A model generated the notes under the pieces. The model saw only the letters and a list, made by a program, of their open reading frames with translations, was not told the origin of the DNA and did not search any database. Positions 1-10,300 of a stretch of 64,000 nt of DNA are shown piece by piece (positions within the stretch are counted from its first letter, which is position 1; each line of letters begins with the position of its first letter). Source of the DNA: Phalacrocorax aristotelis (lineage: Eukaryota; Chordata; Aves; Suliformes; Phalacrocoracidae); contig NC_134276.1 of NCBI RefSeq assembly GCF_949628215.1, forward strand, positions 217,330,610 through 217,394,609, in the 5' to 3' direction. Position numbers and translations under genes: made by a program.

Positions 1-1620
1 GCCTCTCCCCTTCCGCCATAGCTAGAGCTCTGGGAGAAAGGGGCAAAAATCACAATTATGGTTTCAAACTGCATGAATACAATGGCTGCTTCCTGGGTTG
101 GGATAAACAGAAATTACTTTTTCTCCCTCAGGAAAAACAGAACCTGGCCTCTCCCTCCAGAAAACCAGAAATTGTCTTTTCCCTCAGCACATCCACAAAC
201 AGGCCTCTCCCTCAGGATAACCAGAAACTTCCTTCTCCCTCAGAACAACAAGGAATTTCATTTTCCCTCCAGAGAAACAGAAATTTCTTCTCCCCTCAGG
301 AAATGCAGGAACCAGCCTCTCTCTCAGGAAAAACAGATTTCCTTTTCCCTCAAGAAAACCAGGAATCAGCCTCTCCCTCAGTTAGAGCAGAAATTTCCTT
401 TTCCCTTGGGAAAACTAAGAACTGGTCTCTCTGTTGGAAAACAAGGTATTTCCTTTGCCTTAGGAAAACCAGGATCCAACCTCTCCCTCAGGAAAAACAG
501 AAATTCCCCTTCCCCTCTGGAAAACCAGAAATTTCCTTTTCACTCAGGATAACTAGAAACCAGCCTCTTGCTCAGGAATACCAAAATTTTCCTTTTCCCT
601 TAGGAAATCCAGAAAACTACTTCTTCAGTAAAACCAGACATTTCCTCTTTCCTCAGGAATACCAGAAACTGTCCTCTCCCTCAGGAAAAAGAGAAAATCT
701 CTTTCCCCTCAGGAAAACCAGAAATTACTTTTTCCTTAGGAAAACCTGAAATTGGCATCTCCCTCATGGAAAAAAAATAATTTCCTTTTCCCAGTGGAAA
801 AAAAGAAATTTCCCATGGGAAAACCAGAAATCAGCCTCTCCCTCTGGAAAACCTGAAATTTCCAAGGGAAAAGGAAGTGCTTTTCCCTTAGGAAAATCAG
901 GAAGGTGCCTCTCTCTCAGGAAAACCAGAAACCCAACTTTCCCTCCAGAAAACCAGAAATTCCCTTTTTCTTGGGAAAAGCAGAAATCAGGCTCTCCCTC
1001 AGCAAATCCAGAAATTCCCTTTCCCTCAGGAAAACCAGAAACGCGCCTCCTCGTTAGGAAAAACAGACAATTCCTTTTCACTCAGGAAAACCAGGGACTG
1101 GCCTCTTCATGCAGAAAACCACTAGTTTCCTTTTCCCATTGGGAATTGTCAGAAAACAGCCACTCCTTCAGGAAAATCAGAAATTTCCTTTCCCCTTAGG
1201 AAAACTAGAAACTGGCTGCTCCCTCAGGAAAAACAGAATTTTCTTTTCATCTTAGGAAAACCAGAAATTTTCTTCTCCTCTTAGGAAAACCAGAAACCAG
1301 CCACTCCTTCAAGAAATCCAGAAATTTCCCTTTCCCTCAGAAAAAAATGAAATTTCCCTTTTCCTCAGGAAAACCAGAAATCGGCCCCTCCTTCAGGAAA
1401 AACGGAAATTCCCTCTTCCCTTAGAAAATTCAGAAAATGACCTCTCCCTTCAGTAAAACCAGAAATACCCATTTCCTTCGGGAAAATCAGAAACCAGCCT
1501 CCCCCCCTCAAGAAAACCGGCAACTTCTCCCTCAGGGAAACCGGAACTTCCCTTTTCCTTCAGGAATACCAGGCACCGGCCTCGCCCTCAGGCTGGGGAC
1601 CCGCCACATTTCCCTCCCCT
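1..1620. repeat. Minisatellite, about 28-bp unit, truncated at left edge
   Basis: A tandem array fills the left end of the window. Units are mostly 26-28 bp and follow the pattern CCTCTCCCTCAGGAAAACCAG, varying between an AACCAGCCTCTCCCTCAGG type and an AAATTTCCTTTTCCCTCAGG type that tend to alternate. Because 28 is not a multiple of three, all three frames are cycled and long ORFs arise on both strands by chance; none looks like a gene. The array stops about 30 bp before the GC-rich FBH1 promoter region, so it lies just upstream of the gene. Divergence between units is moderate. Confidence 0.9.
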
Positions 1621-1639
1621 CGATAAGAACAAGCGATTA

Positions 1640-1885
1640 GAACCCACCCGCGCGCTGCTGGGGCTGCGTGACGTCACACGTGGCAATACGCGGCGGCGTG
1701 GCGTCATACGTGGAATCAAGAGGACACCAGTAAACAAGCTCTAGGAGCATTTCTGTCGGCCCTAAGCGCGTTACCCCCCCCACGCCTTGGGCTCGTCCGA
1801 ACCCGGAAGAGCTGCGCCATTGGGCAGCGCCGGGTCGCTTAACTCTCTGATTGGTCGGCGGGATGGGACGGGGCGGGGCGAGGCC
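1640..1885 (+). promoter_or_regulatory. GC-rich TATA-less promoter of FBH1
   Basis: This CpG-rich stretch precedes the first putative FBH1 exon. Visible elements are a full palindromic CRE (TGACGTCA, 1669-1676), a second diverged copy of the same block 30 bp downstream (1696-1713), two inverted CCAAT boxes (ATTGG at 1819-1823 and 1850-1854) and an Sp1-type GC box (GGGGCGGGGC from 1870). No TATA box is seen. This is typical of a housekeeping DNA-repair gene promoter. It could be bidirectional: in human, ANKRD16 is head to head with FBH1. I see no ANKRD16 exon in the window. Confidence 0.7.
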
Positions 1886-1937
1886 GGCGGCAACGCGCGG
1901 GAGCCGCGGAGGCGGGTCTGAGCGCGGCTGGAGCGGA
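1885..1937 (+). other. FBH1: Putative FBH1 non-coding exon 1 (5' UTR)
   Basis: The GC-rich segment ends in a strong donor, GCGGA|GTGAGT, with GT at 1938-1939. It lies directly downstream of the CCAAT and GC boxes. The transcription start is a guess. Splicing to exon 2 at 2538 is inferred from the signals only. Confidence 0.45.
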
Positions 1938-2039
1938 GTGAGTGGCGGGTAGAGGGGGTTGGACACGGGACCCTTCCCCTTAGCAACGGGGGGTGGGGGG
2001 CCGGTGGGTGAGAAGGGGTTAAAGAAGGGACCCCTCGGC

Positions 2040-2245
2040 TTTGAGGATGGAGCCTCGGCAATGGGAGGGGCCTTGGTATTGGGGGAGACCCTTGGCGTTG
2101 GGGGGCGCGGGGCTTGGCATTGGGGGAGCAGCCTTGGCAATGGGGGGGGCCTTGATAATGGGTGGACTCCTTGGTATTGAGGAGTGCTTGGCGTGGCAGG
2201 GGGGAGCCTTGGCAATGGGAGGGACTTTGGCAGTGGGGGGCACAG
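2040..2245. repeat. G-rich minisatellite in FBH1 intron 1, about 18-21-bp unit
   Basis: Imperfect tandem copies of a CCTTGGCAATGGGGGGGG-like unit (variants TTGGTATTGGGGGA, TTGGCGTTGGGGG, TTGATAATGGG) lie just downstream of the promoter region. Overlapping ORFs on both strands here are by-products of the repeat. The many runs of G could form G-quadruplexes on the plus strand. Confidence 0.75.
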
Positions 2246-2537
2246 TGGAGGAGAGCCCTTGGATGTGGAGGTGGCAGGCCGGGGGCAGGGGATGGCAGCG
2301 GGAGGGGGGGCTCTCCTGGGCCAGCGTGGGGCAGCCTCGGGGGGCCCTAGGCTGCTGAGGATCTCCTCGGGTGGGCACTATGCTGGGGTGCAGGAGGCCG
2401 GTGCATCCGTGTGGGGAAAGGGTTTGGAAACAAAGTGGTGGTGGGAGCAGCTCTGACCTTCCAAATATTTCTCGTCCCCATGGATCTTCCCCCATTCTTT
2501 GTGGCTGCTGCTCATGGCTGATCCTTTCACTTCACAG

Positions 2538-2691
2538 CTGGAATGGCTGATGAGCTCCGCTCCCCCTCACGTTCCTTATGTGATCGAAGCTGTAAACCCA
2601 TCGTGTGTGACGCAACATTTGCTCAGCACTTCTGTGTCTACTGCTGTCGCCAGTGGAAAATCTCAGGAAAAGGGAAAAAACATGAATTTAG
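2538..2691 (+). other. FBH1: Putative FBH1 exon 2 (5' UTR or alternative N-terminal coding exon)
   Basis: It has a good acceptor (CTTTCACTTCACAG|CTGG, AG at 2536-2537) and donor (TTTAG|GTGAAG, GT at 2692-2693). Spliced to exon 3 at 4185, the ATG at 2550 is in frame with the FBH1 reading frame and would add 48 residues before the methionine at 4187. An earlier ATG at 2543 lies in a different frame. It would open an 86-codon upstream ORF ending at 4296, overlapping the main start. From memory, human FBH1 has isoforms of 1043 and 1094 residues, a 51-residue difference that fits the extension here. Whether this exon is coding in this bird is not decided by the sequence. Confidence 0.6.
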
Positions 2692-2999
2692 GTGAAGTCT
2701 GAGTGGGTCATCTGCTTGTGTTGGGTTTCTTGACTTGAACCCTGTGCTGGGGTCCTGGTGCTTTGGGGGTTTTGCTGTTCAGGGGTAGGGGAGCAGAGGT
2801 TTTGCCCCCAATCCTACACCTAGCCTTCCACGAGACCTTTCTGTGTCCAACAGCTCCGGGAATGGGCACAGGGCCGGTACCTCAGCTCTTGATGTTTGCC
2901 AGGACCATGTGCTTAAGAGAATTGGGGTGCTTCAATGATTCCTGCTGTTTAATCTGAAAAACTTTTCAATTTCAAGTGAGAAGCACCATTTTTAAGTAG

Positions 3000-3113
3000 A
3001 ATCGTAGAATAGAATCACAGAATCATTTTGGTTGGAAAAAACCCTTAAGATCAAGTCCAACCATAAACCCAGCACTGCCAAGTCCACCACTGAACCATGT
3101 CCCTAAGTGTCAT
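3000..3113 (-). mobile_element. CR1 LINE, 3' end fragment
   Basis: The reverse complement reads as the standard avian CR1 3' end: a GGTTGGACTTGATCTTAAGG-like segment followed by CAACC and a tail of GATTCTATG-like repeats. The motifs are visible on the plus strand as AGAATCACAGAATCATTTTGG and AAGATCAAGTCCAACC. It is a short, 5'-truncated insertion in FBH1 intron 2. Confidence 0.9.
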
Positions 3114-4184
3114 GGGACTGTCTTACATTGCTTTTTCTCTTCTGCTTGCCTCATTTGCTGTGTTTTGAGGAACATGGGATGTTAGAAAACAGCCTCTCTG
3201 GGGAGCTCAGCACAGCTTTTTAGTGCCGCTCCGTTGAGCTGACGTGGATGAAAAGGGGGAAGCAGCATAACGAAACAAACTGACCTTTGGATCCTGCTGT
3301 ATGAGTTCAGTCGATTACTTTCCTGGCTGCCATAAGCATGGTAGAGGAGTTTATCCTCCGCAAAACAGTGTAGTAATAAAGTAAAAGCGATACCATGTGA
3401 GCAGTGTTTTGCTGATAATTCTGCTATCAGAAGGAAGCCCATCCTGTGCTGTGGTTTCGGGTTTCTCGTGCATGTTTTTGGTAGAAGCAAGTTGCGTTGT
3501 TTGTACTTTTTCCGCTGGTCGTCCTGCAGACGGAAGAGGAGCTTGTGCGGATTTCAAGTAAGGTTTTCTTAAAATAACTTTTGTGCTGCTTCATAACCAT
3601 CCCTCTCACGGGGAAGAGCTGCACTGCAAGTGGTTTGTGTTTCCTCCTTAACGGAGGATCCCAGCTTGGATCTGGTTGTGAGAGGCTCAGGTTTGCGTGT
3701 TTGAACGTTGGCTATGATTTTCCCCAGGCACGACGCTGTCGCCTCCATTGCGCAGTTCAGCCTCCGCCGGCTTCCTCGGCGTCCTGCTAACGATACTTTG
3801 CATTTACACAAATGCCTTTATCTGTTTCTTCGTGTTACAGTATTGTAGGTAAAGCCGCAAAACTTGCACGGATTCTGATTTTTACATCATTCTCTTTTGT
3901 TCCAAAGCCTCATACAGCGCAGGGGTGGGGACCTGGGGTGAAGTCGCTGTTGTGGTGACTGCAGACATGTTGCCTTGATACAATGCGGTGCCCTCCTTAG
4001 CACCTCACCAGAGCATTGTACAAGCTTCTGCTCTGCTTTATTCGGAGAAACTCCTGGCTGAAACACCAGCACTATAAATTTCTGAAAAGAAACTGTGTGC
4101 TTATGCCCCTGTTAAAACCACAGACTGTATATTGCTTGCTAAAAGTTTGGGGTCTTTTTTTTTTTTTTTTGTATGTTGGAAAAG

Positions 4185-4352
4185 CAATGAAGCCATTCAA
4201 AAAAAAGCGCCTCACAGCCGAAGACTGCGAAGCTCTCACCCAGAGCGCAGAAGGTTTATCCTCCCTGACGCAGCCGTTGAGTCAAAGGCAAACTAAAGGA
4301 GATGTAAACGGGGGCCTCCATCCCACCCACCGGACAAGGAGACATCAAGGAG
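4185..4352 (+). CDS. FBH1: FBH1 exon 3 (residues 1-55, start codon)
   Basis: The acceptor is GGAAAAG|CA after a run of 16 T (4155-4170), and the donor is AAGGAG|GTATGC. The ATG at 4187 has a purine at -3. The exon encodes a basic start, [17 protein letters not shown], matching the known FBH1 N-terminus (human MRRFKRKHLTAIDC). It ends in phase 1. Confidence 0.9.
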
Positions 4353-7300
4353 GTATGCTGATTGCAAATATTTTGAAGGCTGTGAGGAATTTGGGGGAGA
4401 AAAATGCTAATGGGGTGCGGAACATTGTATAATCCATCGTTGAACTCTTGCTGATGGGGGAGTAGTGCCAGGCGAGGTGAGTACAAGTGGAAGAAATTGG
4501 TTGGGATTGAGTGGTGCATGGCAAAACTGGGCTTAATCTCTGTCTCTGCAAAGTCAAGTGGCAAGAAAGAGAGATACCTTGAGTCCTCCCCTCCAGGAGC
4601 GAGTGAGTTTGCCTTCGCATTTGTGTTTAGTCGCTCCTCACACCAGAAATGCCTCCATGTTGATGTCGCTGAGCTGTCAGACTACCTGGGGAGAACAGCA
4701 GCTTCCCCCTGAAGAATGCTACAGCCTCTGCAATTAGGCACTATTAATGACGTGATTCCTGCTTCTAAATGCTCTTTAGGATATTATTAAATAATAATGA
4801 CCTGTCTAGTTATATAGGACTGCAAAAGTGTTGTTGAACACTTAACAGATACTAATGATCTTTGACTTTCCTGGGAATGGGAAACATTGTGATACATGAC
4901 TCGTAGAGGTGGGTTCCAAAAGTGCTGAAGCCTTAGAGGGCTTTTGAGGATTGATAAAACTTTGAGCTAATCTGCACACAACAGGTCTCGGGCCTCGAAC
5001 TGAAGGTGGAGGAGCTGTTTTAAAATATCTCATGGTGCAGGGTTAAAGGCTCAGCCTCAAAACGTGTGTAACAGCAAGAGATGCCCTGGACACGTGGGCA
5101 AGGAGACAGGTGGAAAGCAAAGAAAAATCATCTTGAGTTATTCCTGAACTCCTGAGTGCCTTGGTCTCTGGGGAAGGTCAGACTTAGGAGCATTTCAGCG
5201 TTGCCCTGGGAGGCTTGGGAATCTGCACCTTGGTGTGAGCTGACTCACTTCACAGACAATATCTGCTGGTGAGCCAGGACAAGACACCAGAGTCCTAGAC
5301 TCTGTGCTCGTAGACATACTTTTCTTTTCCATTTTCGTGTTAGCGGTATCTTTGGCTACCTCACTTTTAAATATCTAGCAATCTTAGATGCTCCAAGTTT
5401 TAAGGTATTGGACTCTCAGACATTAGCAGGGGAGCTGGTGCTTTTTAAGCAGCAAATGTCTTGCAAACCAGATTTCTTTAAGCTATGCCTTCATGAGCAT
5501 CCAGAAATAAAATGCATTAAAATCAGCACTAGCTGCTTGTGATTTTGTTCTTCTCGAGTCGCCTCTTAGCTCAGCATCAGGATATGTTGCAGACTAGGAG
5601 CTGGGCGGAATGAATACTGTCAATGCTGGTAAGTTTAGTCTGTGTGCTACCTGGACTGTGTGGCTGTCAGAGAAAGGAGAGGCTGCTGAGAGCAATCTCT
5701 TGCCAAGTTTCGGTTTCCTTTATTGTCTCCAGTGGTTTCTGACATTGCAGACAGGAAATATCTGGCAAGAAATGGCTGCTTATCCTCTTAAAGGCGTTGG
5801 TCTCTCGTACACTGTGGTAGGAGCAGCCTGCTAGAGGCTTGGTGCTGTGACCTGCTCATGGAGCAGAGTAGTTAAACCCTGAAGCTTTTCTAAAATCTTA
5901 GCGTGCTTCTCATTCACCAGGTTAAGAACAATAAATAACCGCTGGGAGCCCAACCTCAGTCTGAGGCACATCACAACTCCTCAAGTCCTGAGTTTTGTTC
6001 CTTCCCTACTTCTGTTTCTTTGGCTAGTGGAGCTATCTCCCATGAAATTCATTCTGCAGCTGTGTTTCTATTTAACACACGTCTGCTGTGTTATGTAGCT
6101 AAGAGTTGTTGATCTGAGAGAGTGTTATGCAGACTGTGTCTTTTTCTAGAAGCTAGTGGAGGTGTCAGATGTACCTTGACAGTGCCCAGATTATGTGGAC
6201 AGTGCAGAGATGAATGTTGTTCTGCTGACCTCCATAGGTTGCCAGAGAAGCAATATGAAGCAGGGCAGTTCACCTGTAGTAAGCTCGTACGTCTATGAGG
6301 AACCCTGTGGAGATGACTACCACCTTACACAACCTCTGGTCTCCTTGTTAGCTCAGTTAGGGGCAGTGGGCTTGTTTCTGTTGACTTCATTCATGCTCTT
6401 CCTCTTTCTGCAGGCGAAGGTCAGCAGAAGAGCATCACTGATTACTTCAGGATCTCTCAGATACAACAAGTAGGTGCCAGTGGGACGAAGAACAGTAGAA
6501 TCAAAGAAAAGCAACTGGATCCCATCTTCACTGAATGTGATGATTTCTTCAGCAGTGTCTCCACTGTGACAGAGATCAGCAGTGATTCCAGCTCTTTTCT
6601 GGAGGATGGGGACTTTGTACCAGCTCCCACAGAAAGCTCCAGAAAACGGCCTCTGTCCACTGCAGCTGCAGGCATTAGCAACCCAGAGCACGATTTGTGG
6701 GGTTTGCCTGAGAAGAAGCCAATGGTGGTTCATCCAGAATGCAGCCAGATCAAGCAGGAATGCAGCCAGATCAAGCAGGAATGCAGCCAGATCAAGCAGG
6801 AACTTGATAATATGGAAATTGAACCAGTCCCTGACGAACACTATGGACTCCTGGGGACTCGGAACTGGGAAGTCCCTCAGGGAAGTATTGAGGAGCTGCC
6901 TGTTGAAATCCTTAGGTACATCTTTGCTCTCCTCCCAGTGACTGATCTGTATCAGAACCTGAGCCTGGTGTGTCGCTGCTGGAGGGCGATAGTCAGTGAT
7001 CCACTGGTAAGGACTGCTGTGATACTGATTTCAGCCTGCCCCTTCTTCTACCGCTCTGTTCTGACTTAGTCTTGTGGCTGCATGTGTTGTTGTAGGAGCA
7101 TCCATGCTGTGTCTGTCTCTCTTTGTTCCTTTAAATCCCTTTATTGTTCCCTAATGCCCACATCCTTTCTCGTGAGGTCATTTGTTTTTTGGTCTTCAGG
7201 ACTACAGTGGCATCTTCAGATGCCAGCCTGTTTCAGATCAATATTGCAGTAACTTCCCTTGATGCATTCTTCCCATACATGGAAAAAGAGCATCCTGTAA

Positions 7301-10300
7301 GACTCCACAAAATCCCCCTTCACTCTTTTCCTTGCAGCCTTTTTTTCTCACAGGGATCATGCAGGTCATTCTGGCTGCCAGACTGGCCAGTGTCCTCTCA
7401 TGGCTGGTATAGGTCACTGTCCCCCAGCCTGTGTATGTGTGGTGTCTCTTATACTCAAACATGTTTACAGGAATGGCCTTTAACTCTGTTTTCATGGAGC
7501 TTGCTTCATCTGCAGTCAAGGCCCTTGCAGTACAAACAGTCGTGAACTCACTGGCAGTTGTTTTGGCTGCAGAGAGGATCTCTGCATTCCAATTAAAGGT
7601 GGCTCAGAGACAGCTGGAACCACTAGACTTGCTCACCACTCACACTGGAAATCCTCAGCTTGTACGTGGAGGCTGTCTCAGCGTGGTGGGGGACCAATCA
7701 CAGCCCTGATTGTTGCAGAGGTCCAAGTTCTTGTTCATGCCCTTCTGATAAATTTGAATGGGTAAGGCTGGGCACGACGCAGGAGGTGTCCTGCACTCAG
7801 TGCTTTAACAGCTTAATGGGCATGCTTTAAGCCTGAAGAGCTAGAGAGATGCATAGAAAACGCATGCATTAAATGCTTGGTGTGTTCAACTCCTCTCCCA
7901 AATCTGCTCTTCACTCCATAACACAGCCTACAAGGCAGCGCCCTGTCTGTTTTTATTGAAGAAGTCCAAAGCGCAGGCTGCAGGAGGCTAGGGCTCCATG
8001 GACAGAGGAATTTTAAGCACTCAGACCCCGCTCAGAGCAAATCTGTGCACTAGTGCTGAAAATAATCCCCACTTCTTTAACGCTTTGACATTTGAAACTG
8101 AACCGTCATGGTCCTGTTCCCGTCATTCTAGAAAAACAGCCTTTTATAGGCAAGTTTGCAGAGCAAGTCTTTCTCTCTTTCCTCTGTTGCCTCTTTCCTT
8201 CCCCATCTCATGCTAGATACCTGTTTCCATCACGCTACAGGGACTTTTTGAACTCCAGGTCTTCTTTGGAAGTCACATTTATTAGCTTATCGCCAGAAGA
8301 AACCTATTTTCCAGTGCTGTGAGATGAAAGATGGTGGTATGTGCTTCACATTCTAGTTCATTCCTTGGAAGAAGCTGTACCATCGGTACCTAATGAAGGA
8401 GGACATGGCCCTGCACAGAGTTGAACAGGTCTTGCAGGATTTTGCCATAACAAAGGAGCAGAAAGAATGTGTGTTGGGTCTGATCAGGTGAGTCCATTTC
8501 AGCACTTGATTTTTGTACCTGTAGATCCTCAGACCTTCCTTGCTTTGGGTCTTCTTCCAAATTGCCAGGAGAGAACAGGGTTTGTCTTCCAAACAGGTAG
8601 GAGACATACAGGAAGGTGAGGAAGGAACAGTAGAAATCACTAATAGGGTTCTAGAAATAGGTAAAAAAACCCTCCCTTTCCTCTTCTTTGTGTTGGGAGC
8701 ACATGATGTGTGAGCAGAAGAGAAGGTGGAAAGAGGATCTAATTGCTTTCTTCCCCTGCCTGATGAGGGGCTGTAGAAAGCACAATGCCAAACTCTTTTT
8801 GCAGGTGCACAGTGAGAGGACAAGAGGCCACAATCCCAAGTTACAGCACAGGAAATCTGGTTAGATATTGGGAAAGTGGTCAAATGCTGGCCCAGGGAGG
8901 TGGGGAATCTCCATTTTTGGAGATGCTCAGACCTCGACTGGACAAACAACCAAACTTTAAAGTCATTCCTGCTTTGAGCATGTGGCTTCCAAAGTCCCTT
9001 CTGCAGTTGTTCTGATTTTGATAGCAAGTGAGAAGTGATGGATAAGCGAGGGAGAGGCTGCAAAGCCTGGGACAGGGATAGGCTTGTACTAATGTCTGAG
9101 GAGATGGAGAAGCTGAACGTGGACTGGGAAGAGGGAGCAGAAGAACAGTCTTGGTGGTGGCCTTTTGACTTGGGTGGTGTTGCCTCTTGGAGGGCAGGGA
9201 GGTGGTTGTTGCACTGAAGGAGGAAAGAGGTGAGGAGAGCCTGAGCAAGACGGCATCAGCAAGCAGCTGCAAGCTTTCCACAGGCTGGATCTGGAGGCTC
9301 AAAGGAAGGTTTTAGAGATGGACCTGTTGTCAGAGCACAGCCAGGTTGGGTACAGCAATTGAGAGAAGCTTCTGGGAGCTCCAAGGCAAGCATTAGACAA
9401 CAAAATCAAAAAAGGCTGGGCTGTCCTGTTGCTTGCTGCCTCCTGGCACCCAACAACAAGCTTTGGAGAAGATGTTATATGGTTGCTTCCGGCAGGGTGA
9501 CCATGCTGGAGAAAGTGAGACTCAGTTTAAGCATCCCTTTTAGCACCCATTTCCATTTCAGGATTTGTCATGTCAGCACTGCTTTTCCATCTCTGGACCA
9601 GCCAGGGACTCGGAGTGGCTCAGTATCTCCTGGATTTAGCTAAAACAGAAATATCCTGTAGAGGGTATGAGCTCTTCTTCCTGGTCCCTCCTATCTCCAA
9701 TGTATTTTCTTCTTTTCCTTTTCTGAAAGGCTGCATTCCTGGACCGGCACTGACTTACCAGTCACAGCTCAGCAGCAAGCCCAAGCCCAAGATGCATCCC
9801 TGATAAAAGCAAGCGCTCTGCTCAGATCTCTGCAGTCTAGTGGGCAATTTTGTATGGCAGTTAAATGGTGCAAACAGAAGAGTCAAACTGGGTTAAGAGC
9901 GAGGTAGATCCATCTTCTGGAAGGAGACGGCCAGGATGAACTTGCAGACCAAGGGCTTGATGCAGCAAAGTATTTAAGCACATGTCTGTGTAACAGAACT
10001 GGGAATTACTTGTCTAAATGGCTCTAGGCACAAGAACTAGGGTTGGAAATCCAAGTTCAGCACCTTGCGGCCTCGCTGCTGAATGCATCCAGTCAAATCT
10101 GTGGGGCACACAGCAAGGAATAGTTGTACTTAACTACAGCCTGACTGATGGTACTTTGGAGAAGGCATTATTTACTTGGAGAATAAACTTCCTTGATAAA
10201 CCTTCTCTGCAAATGCTGCTGTTCCTGTTCTACCCAGGTGCGTGTCTGCCATATCCACAAGTCGGAAGGTAAATCCCAGTGCGGTTCTCCGGTGTTTGAA

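Noticed and set aside
1..1620. CRISPR-like array or repetitive protein gene
   Set aside because: Units adjoin without unique spacers and drift by length. The genome is vertebrate. ORFs occur in several frames on both strands, as expected for a stop-poor minisatellite.
1640..2215. First exon of ANKRD16 on the minus strand
   Set aside because: No ankyrin-repeat or ANKRD16-like translation is visible; the ORF here is Pro-rich antisense of the promoter and G-rich repeat.
2543..2691. A cysteine-rich peptide starting MADELRSP
   Set aside because: It is the out-of-frame reading of exon 2 and runs into the uORF stop at 4296. I see no support for a product, so it is kept only as a uORF.
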